Part shown: in pieces, positions 51,366 through 61,067 of the stretch
Layout of the letters: every line of letters begins with the position of its first letter
Numbering within the stretch: the stretch's first letter is position 1
Source of the DNA: an uncultured Bacteroides sp.
GTDB taxonomy: Bacteria; Bacteroidota; Bacteroidia; Bacteroidales; Bacteroidaceae
Length of the DNA stretch: 64,000 bases
NCBI RefSeq assembly: GCF_963678425.1
Contig: NZ_OY782855.1
Location: 1,116,001-1,180,000 of the forward strand
Reading direction: 5' to 3'
Translations under genes and position numbers: made by a program
Notes under the pieces: generated by a model
What the model was told of the DNA's origin: nothing
What the model saw: the letters and a program-made list of their open reading frames with translations, nothing else
Databases searched by the model: none

Positions 51366-53441
51366 CTATTTAAAGACTAATACTCCGGCAGTAGGAATCA
51401 TTGTATCTCCAATCAGGATCTTACTACCCTTTGGCAACTGAAATTCATAAGGTTTATCAGAATAATTAAGAACGATGCCCAGTCCATTTCTATATTCCAT
51501 TGTTACTCCGTAAGGCAAGTCCATTACCGGAATATGAAGAACGGAATAGAGTTTTGTCAGCACATCTTTCTCCAGTGAGCCATCTTTGGAATCAACACCC
51601 ACGTAAGTGACAGTTCCTTTTCCTAAATGATGCATCGTTACTGCCGGCTTGCCATCATAGAATTCATTAGTATAAGTAGCCCAGACTTCAGAATCTTTGC
51701 CGGGAATCAATATTTCGCCCCAGGTATTCCAATTATACTTTTTCCCATCCATGGCTACAGTTCCAGGATCTTCGGGTAAAAGCAGGTCATAGAAATCCAC
51801 TTTATTTCCAGTCAGATTATCAATCTTGGAACGGAATGGCGCTTCAAACAATCGTCCGCTTCGATCCTTATGTCCCGTACGGCAGGTAAGAATCAAGTTA
51901 CCGCCATTCTTTACGTATTCAGTCCAGCGGGCAATCAAGGCATCGTCTACCAACTGATAGGCAGGAGCTATCATAACTGGATATGCACTGAAGTCCTTAT
52001 CTTCGCTTATAAAATCGACAGGTGCTCCAAATGCTTTTAACTGGCGATAGTATTTATCCACATGAGCCATTGTATTCCAGGTTGCATTTTGCTTCTGGCG
52101 TTGAATGCTCCACGAATTTTCATGATTAAAGAGGATGGCAGTTTTACGTGCCAAATATTCTTTGGGTTTATCTTCGCGGGGAGAAGCCTCTTTACGCAAT
52201 TGTTTTACCTCCTGCATAAACTGCTGGTACTCTTTTCCACCCGGAGTTACTGTTACTCCATCAGAGCCAACAATTCCGTAATGATATTGCTCAGTACCAT
52301 ACAATGGCTGACGGTAACGATAGGTACATACAAAATCACTGCCTCCGGCAAATACACTCCACAACCACAATCTTACTGCACCGGGAAGTGGCTGAGGGTT
52401 AATACCTCCCCAGTTTACCTGTCCCGGTTGAAGTTCCATCACGCCGTATGTTCCTTTAAAAGGACGGAAAAAATCGTTGGCAAAGGCAATTCGTAATGGA
52501 TTACCCACACGGTATCCTCTCCTGCCGATCCCTTCATTTTCTCCATAAACCATGTAACGGGTATAAGAAAGGAAATCCAGATCTTTACTTCCGCCAATGT
52601 GCCCATCCTCATAGCTAGGAATATAGTTGGTGGTCACCCACTGATTCTTAACATACTTTTTTATCAGCAAACACTGGTCGTTCAGGAAAGAGTTTGTCTG
52701 CTCTGCGGCAAAACGACGATAATCGAGTATCTGATGATGATTCATAAACATCTGACGCATTTTAGGAAGAGTTATTTCATCAAACGAGCTATACTGCTCG
52801 CTCCAGAATGCAGTTCCCCATGCATCATTCAGAGACTTAATATCATTATTATATTTCTTTTTCAGGAAATCACGGAATCCCAGCTCTGCTTTTGGATTAA
52901 AGTCGAACTGAACTGCAGGTTCATTATCTAATTGCCAACCCACAATGCGTGAATCGTTTCCATAATGCTGAGCCAGTTTTTCAATCATCTTGAAAGAGAG
53001 CTCTCTGTAAAGTGGAGAAGCAAACGATGCATGTTGACGAGCACCATGATCCAGCACAGTGCCATCTTCCTGTTTGATAAGAACTTCAGGATATTTACGA
53101 CTCAACCACACCGGAGGCGTAGCAGTTGAAGTACACATTATTACTTTCAGTTTATACTTGGCAGCCAAAGCTACAGCTCTGTCAAGCCAGGCGAAATCGT
53201 ATTTTCCTTCCTGTGGTTCCAGCTGCGCCCAGGCAAACTCGGCAAAGTGAGTAAACTCAAACCCCAGATCGTGCATTTGCTTAAAATCTCTTTCCCACTG
53301 ACTTTCGTTCCAGTGTTCAGGATAATAATAAACTCCCGTCTGAATCAAATCCTTATCGGGAAACCATGACTTCTTATTCTGTGAGAATGAGAAAAGAGCG
53401 ACTGCACAGAAACAAAGAGCAAATAATAGAAATCTTTTCAT
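51366..53441 (-). CDS. GH42 beta-galactosidase
   Basis: A 691-residue exported glycosidase with a signal peptide of about 20 residues. The GH42 pattern is clear: GVYYYPEHWNESQW, FAEFAWAQLEPQEGKYDF, the acid/base Glu at E174 in LDNEPAV and the nucleophile Glu at E336 in VMELQPGQVNW. The trimerisation domain follows (PVMIAPAYQLVDD). In a pectin locus it is expected to act on beta-galactan side chains of RG-I or on fragments of them. It precedes the GH43-like gene's direction partner and may be co-transcribed with it: both run leftward, 16 bases apart. Confidence 0.93.
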   Translation of the reverse strand: MKRFLLFALCFCAVALFSFSQNKKSWFPDKDLIQTGVYYYPEHWNESQWERDFKQMHDLGFEFTHFAEFAWAQLEPQEGKYDFAWLDRAVALAAKYKLKVIMCTSTATPPVWLSRKYPEVLIKQEDGTVLDHGARQHASFASPLYRELSFKMIEKLAQHYGNDSRIVGWQLDNEPAVQFDFNPKAELGFRDFLKKKYNNDIKSLNDAWGTAFWSEQYSSFDEITLPKMRQMFMNHHQILDYRRFAAEQTNSFLNDQCLLIKKYVKNQWVTTNYIPSYEDGHIGGSKDLDFLSYTRYMVYGENEGIGRRGYRVGNPLRIAFANDFFRPFKGTYGVMELQPGQVNWGGINPQPLPGAVRLWLWSVFAGGSDFVCTYRYRQPLYGTEQYHYGIVGSDGVTVTPGGKEYQQFMQEVKQLRKEASPREDKPKEYLARKTAILFNHENSWSIQRQKQNATWNTMAHVDKYYRQLKAFGAPVDFISEDKDFSAYPVMIAPAYQLVDDALIARWTEYVKNGGNLILTCRTGHKDRSGRLFEAPFRSKIDNLTGNKVDFYDLLLPEDPGTVAMDGKKYNWNTWGEILIPGKDSEVWATYTNEFYDGKPAVTMHHLGKGTVTYVGVDSKDGSLEKDVLTKLYSVLHIPVMDLPYGVTMEYRNGLGIVLNYSDKPYEFQLPKGSKILIGDTMIPTAGVLVFK

Positions 53442-53457
53442 AGTATTATTATTAAAA

Positions 53458-54399
53458 TCAATTCTCTTTCAACAACTTTTTCAAAAACGATTTCTTAACC
53501 GGAAATGCAGTTCCATGACGGGTTCCGGCAGGAAAAGATACTTCATCGGATACATCTTCCCAATGAATGCGGTCTTTTGTACGGACTGCCCCATATTTAT
53601 GATTACGATATTTATCAAAATACACATATAAAGAATCACCAACAATCAAAGGCGAAGGTCCTTCCGCCCAATAATCACCGGTGATAGGTTCCGATACCTG
53701 AACAGGAAATCCATCTTCAATATGTTTGGTTTTGGTGATACGAAGATTCTTTTCAGGAGGGTTTGAGTTCTCATTCTTGACAACCATAATCAGTTCGCCG
53801 TTTTTATCCTTCACGATAGCTGCATCAATCACGCTGAAATCAGGATCAAAAAACATCTTTGTTTCAGAGAATGTCTCAAAATCTTTGGTTGTAACATAAT
53901 AAATACGGTGGTTCAACCCTTTTTCACTTTCGCTGGTTATCACCTCTTTGTGTCTTCCCGGAATAGTGGTAGCCCAGAAAATATAATAGGTTTCCGATGG
54001 CTCATCGTAAAACAGTTCGGGAGCCCAGCAATTGTGAGCTGTAGGTTCGTGCATCATTACCGGAATAGCCTTTTGCTCTGACCAGTTTATCAGATCCTTT
54101 GAAGAGGCATAACCAATAATCCGGTCTGTCCAACTGGAAGTCCACACCATATGAAATGTTCCGTCCGGTGCCTGACAGATACTTGGATCTCTCATTAGTT
54201 TATCTTTTCCAACCGTAGCAGATAAAAATGATTTTCCGTTTTTCAAAGTTTCCCACTTCAATCCATCATAGCTATAGGCCAGATGAAGACCATCTTCACT
54301 ATTGCCTGTGAAATAAGAAAATAAGTATGCTTTCCCTTTTGCGCTGAGTAATGTTGCCGCAAAGACAAGAAGGAAAGATAAAGCGATTAATTTTTTCAT
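53458..54399 (-). CDS. GH43-superfamily five-bladed propeller glycosidase
   Basis: A 313-residue exported protein with a signal peptide (residues 1-20, LLSAKG). Propeller blades show LHLAYSYDGLKWE, MRDPSICQAPDGTFHMVWTSSW (possible catalytic Asp in RDPS), NCWAPELFYDE and a late YWAEGPSPL with the likely acid Glu. It belongs to the GH43/GH32 superfamily; the subfamily and substrate (arabinan or galactan) cannot be fixed here. It is upstream of GH42 in a leftward pair. A minus-strand TATATTTG at 54444-54437 is a candidate -7 box. Confidence 0.83.
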   Translation of the reverse strand: MKKLIALSFLLVFAATLLSAKGKAYLFSYFTGNSEDGLHLAYSYDGLKWETLKNGKSFLSATVGKDKLMRDPSICQAPDGTFHMVWTSSWTDRIIGYASSKDLINWSEQKAIPVMMHEPTAHNCWAPELFYDEPSETYYIFWATTIPGRHKEVITSESEKGLNHRIYYVTTKDFETFSETKMFFDPDFSVIDAAIVKDKNGELIMVVKNENSNPPEKNLRITKTKHIEDGFPVQVSEPITGDYWAEGPSPLIVGDSLYVYFDKYRNHKYGAVRTKDRIHWEDVSDEVSFPAGTRHGTAFPVKKSFLKKLLKEN

Positions 54400-54639
54400 A
54401 ATACAATAAAATTAGAGGTAAGACTCAATAAGTGTACAAATATACACTTATTCAAAAGAATACTAAAAGAGACAAGAGACATTCTCATAGACAGATTACT
54501 AAAAATAGATGTATTATTGTACAAAAATCCATTCATAAGGAATATTCATACGAATTTCTATGTTTGTGTACGACTTTCTATTTAAGAAATTATGTAAAGG
54601 CTGTACTTTAGCGAAGTAAAATTCAGAAATATATATATT

Positions 54640-57528
54640 ATGAAAAGAATTCTTTCATCAATCATTTTATCAATCATATTCGTCCATGTTATATATGCCC
54701 AAAACAGCATCGATCTTTCTGGAAAATGGAATTTTCAGATAGACAGGCAAGATGCAGGGATAGCAGAGCAATGGTTCAGGAAACACCTGAAAGAAGAAAT
54801 CAACCTCCCGGGATCTATGCCCGAAAAGCTGAAAGGAGATGATGTTACCATCCGCACGAAATGGACAGGTAGTCTTTATGACAGTTCATTCTATTATAAT
54901 CCTTATATGGAAAAATACAGGGTAGAAGGAAATATTAAATTACCCTTCTTCCTTACTCCCGATAAACATTATGTAGGTGTGGCATGGTATCAGAAAGAAG
55001 TTATCGTTCCCTCTTCCTGGAAAGGGAAACGCATTGTCCTTTCACTGGAACGCCCTCACATAGAAACCACTGTTTGGGTAAACGACAGGAAAGTAGGCAT
55101 GCAGAATAGTCTTTGCGTTCCTCATGTATATGACCTGACCGGGTATCTTCGTTCTGGGAAATGCAGTATATCAATTCGTGTAGACAATCGATTGAAAGAT
55201 ATTAATGTAGGACCAGACTCGCACAGTGTAACAGATCAGACACAAGGTAACTGGAACGGCATTGTTGGAAAGATTAATCTTGCAGCTGGCTCAACTGTCT
55301 ATTTTGATGATATTCAGGTATTCCCTGATGTGGCAAACAAAAAAGCATTGGTTAAGATAAAACTCAGATCGGATAAACTAAAGAATGTATCAGCACAAGT
55401 TACACTCTCGGCTCAGAGTTTCAATACTGAAAAGAAACATACTCCCCTCCCCGTTTCAAAAGATATTTTTATTAAGAACGATAGTCTTTCTCTGGAAATG
55501 GAACTTCCCATGGGCGACGGTATGCTGACCTGGGATGAATTTGACCCGGCATTATATAAGCTGAAAGCCAAAATCGTATACGGAAAAAACAGTGAAGAAA
55601 AAGAGGTTCAGTTCGGTATGCGAGACTTTTCTATCAAAGGAAAATACTTTTATGTAAACGGCAATAAGACCGTACTCCGCGGAACAGTTGAGAACTGTGA
55701 CTTCCCTTTAACCGGTTATGCTCCTATGAAGGTTGAAGATTGGGAAAAAGTGTTCCGTATCTGTAGAAACTATGGATTAAATCACATGCGTTTCCACTCC
55801 TTCTGTCCGCCGGAAGCCGCTTTTGAGGCTGCCGACCTGGTTGGTTTTTATCTTCAACCAGAAGGACCAAGCTGGCCCAACCACGGACCTAAACTGGGGA
55901 TGGGACAACCTATAGATGCATATCTGATGGATGAGACTATCCGTATGGCTAAAGAATATGGCAATCATGCCTCTTTCTGCATGCTTGCATGTGGTAATGA
56001 GCCTTCCGGACGCTGGGTGTCATGGGTTAGTAAATTTGTGGATTACTGGAAAGAGAAAGATTCCCGCAGAGTATATACCGGAGCATCCGTAGGTGGAAGC
56101 TGGCAATGGCAACCCAAAAGCCAATACCACGTTAAGGCAGGAGCACGCGGACTTGACTGGACAAATTCAAAGCCGGAATCAATGTCCGACTATCACGCAA
56201 AGATTGACTCTGTAAATCAGCCTTATGTTTCTCACGAAACAGGACAATGGTGTGCCTTCCCCGATTTTAATGAAATCAGGAAATATACCGGGGTAAATAA
56301 AGCCAGAAACTTTGAGATATTCAAAGACTTACTGGAAGAGGGAAAGATGGGAAGTATGGGACACGACTTTATGATGGCTTCCGGAAAGCTCCAGGCGTTG
56401 TGTTATAAAAATGAGATTGAAAAAACATTGCGCACACCCGGCTACGCAGGATTCCAGTTACTGGGTCTGAACGATTATTCAGGCCAGGGAACTGCTTTGG
56501 TGGGCGTACTGAATGTATTCTGGGAAGAAAAAGGCTACATCAATGCACCGGAGTTCCGCCGTTTCTGCAGTCCTACAGTTCCTTTGGCAAGAATACCGAA
56601 GTTTGTCTATAAGAACAATGAAACGTTTCAGGCAGATATTGAGATTGCTCATTTTGGAAAGGATGCATTAAAAAATGCCCGTACCAATTATAAAATAACA
56701 GATGAATCAGGTAACATAATCTCAAAAGGTGTAGTCAGTACCAAAGATATTCCTGTAGGAAACTGCTTTAACCTGGGTTCTGTGAAGTGTGCCCTTAACT
56801 CTGTTGAAAAAGCGCAAAAGTTAAATCTGGAAATCACCGTTGAAGGTACAGAAGCCGCAAACGGCTGGAACTTCTGGGTATATCCTGCAACCGTCACCAT
56901 TGATAAGGGATCTGTCTATGTAACCGATTCTGTGGACGAGAAAGCTACCGAAATATTAAAGAACGGAGGAAATGTGTTGCTCACAGCTGCCGGAAAAATA
57001 ACATACGGAAAAGAGATACAACAATATTTCACCCCTGTGTTCTGGAACACTTCATGGTTTAAGATGCGTCCTCCTCATACAACTGGTATTTTCGTAAACA
57101 ATTACCATCCGCTTTTCAGGAACTTCCCGACAGATTATCACAGTGATTTGCAATGGTGGGAACTTCTGAACAAGGCTCAGGTTATGCAATTCACAGAGTT
57201 TCCGGCAGATTTTCAGCCATTGGTACAAAGCATCGATACCTGGTTTGTTAGCCGTAAGATAGGAATGCTATTCGAAGCAAAAGTTTTAAACGGCAAACTG
57301 ATGATGACAAGCATGGATATCAAAACGGATTCAGATAATAGAATAGTTGCCCGACAGATGTATAAAGCAATTTTAGATTATATGAATTCAGACAGTTTTC
57401 GTCCGCAAACAATTGTTCCACTCGAAACGATAAAAGATTTGTTTACGAAAAGAGCAAAGAAAGTAGATCTATATACAAAAGATTCACCGGATGAATTGAA
57501 GCCAGTTAAAGGAGATAAGGGTATTTAA
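54640..57528 (+). CDS. GH2 beta-galactosidase-like glycosidase
   Basis: A 962-residue exported enzyme. After a signal peptide (1-20) come the GH2 sugar-binding jelly roll (about 55-225), an Ig-like domain, then the TIM barrel. The acid/base Glu is E454 in CGNEPSG, and the nucleophile is E533 in VSHETGQWC. A C-terminal extension of 250 residues has an immunoglobulin-like fold and a glutamine-amidotransferase-like segment. This GH2 group is common in RG-I loci. It opens a rightward run of six pectin genes (GH2, CE12, GH28, DUF4450, GH28) spaced by 3-25 bases. Confidence 0.9.
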   Translation: MKRILSSIILSIIFVHVIYAQNSIDLSGKWNFQIDRQDAGIAEQWFRKHLKEEINLPGSMPEKLKGDDVTIRTKWTGSLYDSSFYYNPYMEKYRVEGNIKLPFFLTPDKHYVGVAWYQKEVIVPSSWKGKRIVLSLERPHIETTVWVNDRKVGMQNSLCVPHVYDLTGYLRSGKCSISIRVDNRLKDINVGPDSHSVTDQTQGNWNGIVGKINLAAGSTVYFDDIQVFPDVANKKALVKIKLRSDKLKNVSAQVTLSAQSFNTEKKHTPLPVSKDIFIKNDSLSLEMELPMGDGMLTWDEFDPALYKLKAKIVYGKNSEEKEVQFGMRDFSIKGKYFYVNGNKTVLRGTVENCDFPLTGYAPMKVEDWEKVFRICRNYGLNHMRFHSFCPPEAAFEAADLVGFYLQPEGPSWPNHGPKLGMGQPIDAYLMDETIRMAKEYGNHASFCMLACGNEPSGRWVSWVSKFVDYWKEKDSRRVYTGASVGGSWQWQPKSQYHVKAGARGLDWTNSKPESMSDYHAKIDSVNQPYVSHETGQWCAFPDFNEIRKYTGVNKARNFEIFKDLLEEGKMGSMGHDFMMASGKLQALCYKNEIEKTLRTPGYAGFQLLGLNDYSGQGTALVGVLNVFWEEKGYINAPEFRRFCSPTVPLARIPKFVYKNNETFQADIEIAHFGKDALKNARTNYKITDESGNIISKGVVSTKDIPVGNCFNLGSVKCALNSVEKAQKLNLEITVEGTEAANGWNFWVYPATVTIDKGSVYVTDSVDEKATEILKNGGNVLLTAAGKITYGKEIQQYFTPVFWNTSWFKMRPPHTTGIFVNNYHPLFRNFPTDYHSDLQWWELLNKAQVMQFTEFPADFQPLVQSIDTWFVSRKIGMLFEAKVLNGKLMMTSMDIKTDSDNRIVARQMYKAILDYMNSDSFRPQTIVPLETIKDLFTKRAKKVDLYTKDSPDELKPVKGDKGI

Positions 57529-57545
57529 AGATAAAAGAGAGACAC

Positions 57546-58817
57546 ATGAAATTTAAATTATTAGCTATCGCATTATTAATTAGTTCTTTTTGTGCAGCAC
57601 AAAAGGAACAATTTAAGTTCGATTTTACATCGAATAAAGCACAAAAAGGATATATAAAAATAGATTCTTCAAACAGATATACAGCTTCAAAAGGTTATGG
57701 ATATGACCTTCAGCCCAGTTCAGCAGGAGAAAATAAACCTTTTTATTTTTCTGTTCAGGTTCCGGATGGTAATTATAAAGTAACCATAAGAATTGGTTCT
57801 AAAAATAAAGCCGGAGTAACAACTGTAAGAGGAGAATCGCGCCGTCTTTTCATTGAAAATCTGGCTACTAAAAAAGGAGAAATCGTTGAGGTAACATTCA
57901 TTATCAATAAGCGCAATACTAAAATCAGTGAGAACGAGGATGTAAAAATCAAACAACGTGAGAAAAAGAAGCTTAACTGGGATGATAAACTAACTATTGA
58001 ATTTAACGGAGATGCTCCTCTTGTAGAGTCTATGACCATTCAGAAGGTGAATAACATTCCTACCGTTTTTCTTTTCGGAGACTCTACCGTGGTAGACCAG
58101 GATAATGAACCTTGGGCAAGCTGGGGGCAAATGATTACCAGTTTTTTTGACATGAATGTTTGTTTCGCCAACTATGCTGAATCAGGAGAATCAGCCAATA
58201 CATTTATTTCTGCTGGAAGACTTGCAAAAGCGCTGACCCAGATGAAAGCCGGCGATTATATATTTGTTGAATTTGGTCACAATGACCAGAAACAAAAAGG
58301 TCCGGACAAAGGTCCTTACACCTCATACTTTACTAGCCTTCGTACATTTGTTACCGAAGCAAAAGCACGTGGTGCACATCCTGTATTGGTTACTCCAACT
58401 CAAAGAAGAAGCTTTAATGAACAGGGTAAAATAATGGATACTCACGGAGAATATCCTAATGCAATGAAACAACTGGCTCGTGAAGAAAATATTCCTTTGG
58501 TTGATCTTAACTCCATGACACGCACACTCTATGAAGCATGGGGAGTGGAACCTTCAAAGAAAGCATTTGTGCATTATCCGGCCAACACTTATCCCGGACA
58601 AATTCAACCTTTGGCAGACAACACGCATTTTAATCCTTATGGAGCATACGAAATAGCCAAATGTATCATTGAAGGGATGAAAATCAATAAACTGGATATC
58701 GTAAAATATTTAAGAAAAGATTATAAGCCATTCAATCCTCAGAAGCCGGATGCCATTGATTCTTTTCATTGGAATCAGAGCCCTTTCACAGAAGTAGAGA
58801 AACCAGACGGTAATTAA
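57546..58817 (+). CDS. CE12 acetylesterase with N-terminal beta domain
   Basis: A 423-residue exported esterase. Residues about 20-165 are a beta-sandwich of the galactose-binding/CBM35-like kind (FKFDFTSNKAQKGYI; NYKVTIRIGSKNKAGVTTVRGESRRL). The SGNH domain follows: FGDSTVVDQD (nucleophile Ser), EFGHNDQKQ, and DNTHFNPYGAYE with catalytic Asp/His. This two-domain form is usual for rhamnogalacturonan acetylesterases of Bacteroides. It begins 17 bases after the GH2 stop. Confidence 0.9.
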   Translation: MKFKLLAIALLISSFCAAQKEQFKFDFTSNKAQKGYIKIDSSNRYTASKGYGYDLQPSSAGENKPFYFSVQVPDGNYKVTIRIGSKNKAGVTTVRGESRRLFIENLATKKGEIVEVTFIINKRNTKISENEDVKIKQREKKKLNWDDKLTIEFNGDAPLVESMTIQKVNNIPTVFLFGDSTVVDQDNEPWASWGQMITSFFDMNVCFANYAESGESANTFISAGRLAKALTQMKAGDYIFVEFGHNDQKQKGPDKGPYTSYFTSLRTFVTEAKARGAHPVLVTPTQRRSFNEQGKIMDTHGEYPNAMKQLAREENIPLVDLNSMTRTLYEAWGVEPSKKAFVHYPANTYPGQIQPLADNTHFNPYGAYEIAKCIIEGMKINKLDIVKYLRKDYKPFNPQKPDAIDSFHWNQSPFTEVEKPDGN

Positions 58818-58840
58818 AAATAAAGTAATCCAGAAAAAGA

Positions 58841-60310
58841 ATGAAGAAGAGTTTTTTAGTATCTCTGCTTGCGATTTTAGTTACGGGGTGTTTGGCTCAG
58901 GATAAAGCTATTCCCTCTTTCAGTTGGATCAGGGGAAATGAGAAGCCAGATCTTTCATGGGCTCTGAAAGTAGGGGCAAAAACATACCCTACTTTCAATG
59001 TCTTTAAAGTGAAGGATTATCAGGCTGTAAATGATGGAAAAACAATTTGCACCAAACAGATACAGAATGCAATTGATGCATGTAGCTCTGCCGGAGGAGG
59101 AACTGTAACGTTTGAACCGGGGAACTATCTGACGGGTGCGTTGTTTATTAAAAAAGGAGTAAATCTGTGCATAGGCAAAGGAGTAACTTTGATGGGGAGT
59201 ACAGATATAAATGACTATCCGGAATTCAAATCAAGAATTGCCGGCATTGAGATGATATGGCCAGCAGCGGTTATTAATGTTATTGACCAAAAAAACGCAG
59301 CCATTTCAGGAGAAGGTACACTAGACTGTCAGGGGAAAGTCTTTTGGGATAAATACTGGGAAATGCGTAAGGAATATGAAAAAGAAGGACTTCGGTGGAT
59401 AGTAGATTATGACTGCAAACGGGTAAGGGGCATTTTAATATCAAACAGCTCGGATGTTTCTCTGAAAAACATTCATGTAATGCGGACTGGTTTCTGGGCA
59501 GTTCAGGTTTTATATTCCTCGTATTGCACCATCAATGGAATAAATATTAATAATAATATTGGTGGTCACGGACCAAGTACAGATGGAATTGATATCGATT
59601 CTTCCACGAAAATTCTGATTGAGAACTGCGATATTGATTGTAATGATGACAATATCTGCATAAAATCAGGAAGAGATGCCGACGGACTAAGGGTTAACCG
59701 CCCTACGGAATACGTGGTAATCCGCAACTGTATTACCAGAAAGGGAGCAGGACTAATCACCTGCGGAAGCGAAACGTCCGGTTCCATCCGCAACATCCTG
59801 GCATACAACATGCAGGCTTATGGAACGTCTTCCGCTCTTCGGATTAAATCTGCCATGAACAGAGGCGGTACAGTGGAAAACATCTTTATGAGTCATGTAA
59901 AAGCCGACAGTGTAGGTAGTGTTTTAGCTGCAGATTTAAACTGGAATCCCAGTTACAGTTACTCCGCTTTACCCGAAAAATATATTGGGAAAGAGATTCC
60001 GGAACACTGGAAGATTATGCTTACCCCTGTAATTCCTGCAGAAAAAGGCTACCCACATTTTAAGAATGTGTATCTTTCGGATGTAAAAGCTCAGAATGCC
60101 AGACAGTTCATCTCGGCTTCTGGCTGGAACGATAGTTTAAGACTGGAAAACTTCCACTTGTATAATATCAAAGCTAACGTTTCCGAAGCAGGAAAAGTAA
60201 CTTTTACTGATCATTTCTACTTGAGTAAAATACGTTTAAAAGTTGCCAATAAGAGTAAAATAGAGTTCAAAAAAAATACAAATATTCAGAAAGATATTCA
60301 ATATGAATAA
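58841..60310 (+). CDS. GH28 polygalacturonase/rhamnogalacturonase (lipoprotein)
   Basis: A 489-residue right-handed beta-helix hydrolase. The lipobox VTGC places Cys at about residue 17. Catalytic motifs of GH28 are seen: STDGIDIDSS, DCNDDNICIKSG with the two Asp, GAGLITCGSE in place of GHG, and LRIKSAM (RIK). The active site therefore looks complete, with a changed His motif often seen in exo or rhamnogalacturonan-acting members. The stop overlaps the next gene's start by 8 bases. Confidence 0.9.
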   Translation: MKKSFLVSLLAILVTGCLAQDKAIPSFSWIRGNEKPDLSWALKVGAKTYPTFNVFKVKDYQAVNDGKTICTKQIQNAIDACSSAGGGTVTFEPGNYLTGALFIKKGVNLCIGKGVTLMGSTDINDYPEFKSRIAGIEMIWPAAVINVIDQKNAAISGEGTLDCQGKVFWDKYWEMRKEYEKEGLRWIVDYDCKRVRGILISNSSDVSLKNIHVMRTGFWAVQVLYSSYCTINGININNNIGGHGPSTDGIDIDSSTKILIENCDIDCNDDNICIKSGRDADGLRVNRPTEYVVIRNCITRKGAGLITCGSETSGSIRNILAYNMQAYGTSSALRIKSAMNRGGTVENIFMSHVKADSVGSVLAADLNWNPSYSYSALPEKYIGKEIPEHWKIMLTPVIPAEKGYPHFKNVYLSDVKAQNARQFISASGWNDSLRLENFHLYNIKANVSEAGKVTFTDHFYLSKIRLKVANKSKIEFKKNTNIQKDIQYE

Positions 60311-61064
60311 AATAAAGAAAATATACCTTGTTCTGCTATTCATCTTTACCGGTATTTATGCCTATGCAGGTGAAGATGGTAAATTTTCAATCGCATTATA
60401 TGGCACACAAACTTCCCACAGTTTACTGGCATGCAAAACTCCGGAATTCTCTTTTCATTTTCCTCAGATGGCAGGAAACTTTAAACTGGGAGTCATCTCT
60501 GGTCAGAAAAGTCGTTGGTGCAATGAACTGAAGAGCGTGAAACTTAAGAAAAGTCCTGGAAAGCTAACATACACTCTGGAAGATAACCTCCTGAAAGGAG
60601 GGAAAATAATTGTCCGCGTATCTAAATTAACAGATAGCGATGGACTTATCATGGAGGTTGAAGGAGTTAACTTACCAGACGGACTAGATCTGTTCTGGAG
60701 TTTCGGAGGAAGTTATGCTGTAGAACTTCCCAACAAAACAGACAGCGGTCTGAAGCCGGAATATTGCAAAGACAATGTTTTCAGTGTGGAAGGCAATGCA
60801 TTCACGGTTTATTATGGTGAAAGTCTGAATCTGAAAGTTGTTCAGGCGGTTGTTCCAGATAACTCTGATATCAGACTCTCTGATGCACATAAGCAGTCAA
60901 CTCCGTTGGCTTTTCATCAATCCGGGAAGAAGACCGATGCTCCGGCACTTACCGGAACCAGCAGATTAGTCAATGGAAAACTCTACTTTTGTTTTTATGT
61001 TCAGAATGCAAAGGCCGACTATAACAGTTTTATGTTGCCCGAACTATTTAAAAAAGAATTTTAA
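60303..61064 (+). CDS. Short DUF4450 protein
   Basis: A 253-residue exported protein (signal peptide about 1-22). FSIALYGTQTSH, EFSFHFPQMAGNFKLGVISGQKSRWCN, DGLIMEVEGVNLPDGLDLFWSFGGSY and LKPEYCKDNVFSVEG match the N-terminal DUF4450 domain of large (about 1000-1200 residue) proteins in Bacteroides pectin loci. The C-terminal catalytic region found in those relatives is absent, and the gene ends cleanly. It overlaps the GH28 gene by 8 bases, so it is coupled. It may be a stand-alone binding module. Confidence 0.78.
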   Translation: MNKIKKIYLVLLFIFTGIYAYAGEDGKFSIALYGTQTSHSLLACKTPEFSFHFPQMAGNFKLGVISGQKSRWCNELKSVKLKKSPGKLTYTLEDNLLKGGKIIVRVSKLTDSDGLIMEVEGVNLPDGLDLFWSFGGSYAVELPNKTDSGLKPEYCKDNVFSVEGNAFTVYYGESLNLKVVQAVVPDNSDIRLSDAHKQSTPLAFHQSGKKTDAPALTGTSRLVNGKLYFCFYVQNAKADYNSFMLPELFKKEF

Positions 61065-61067
61065 ACA

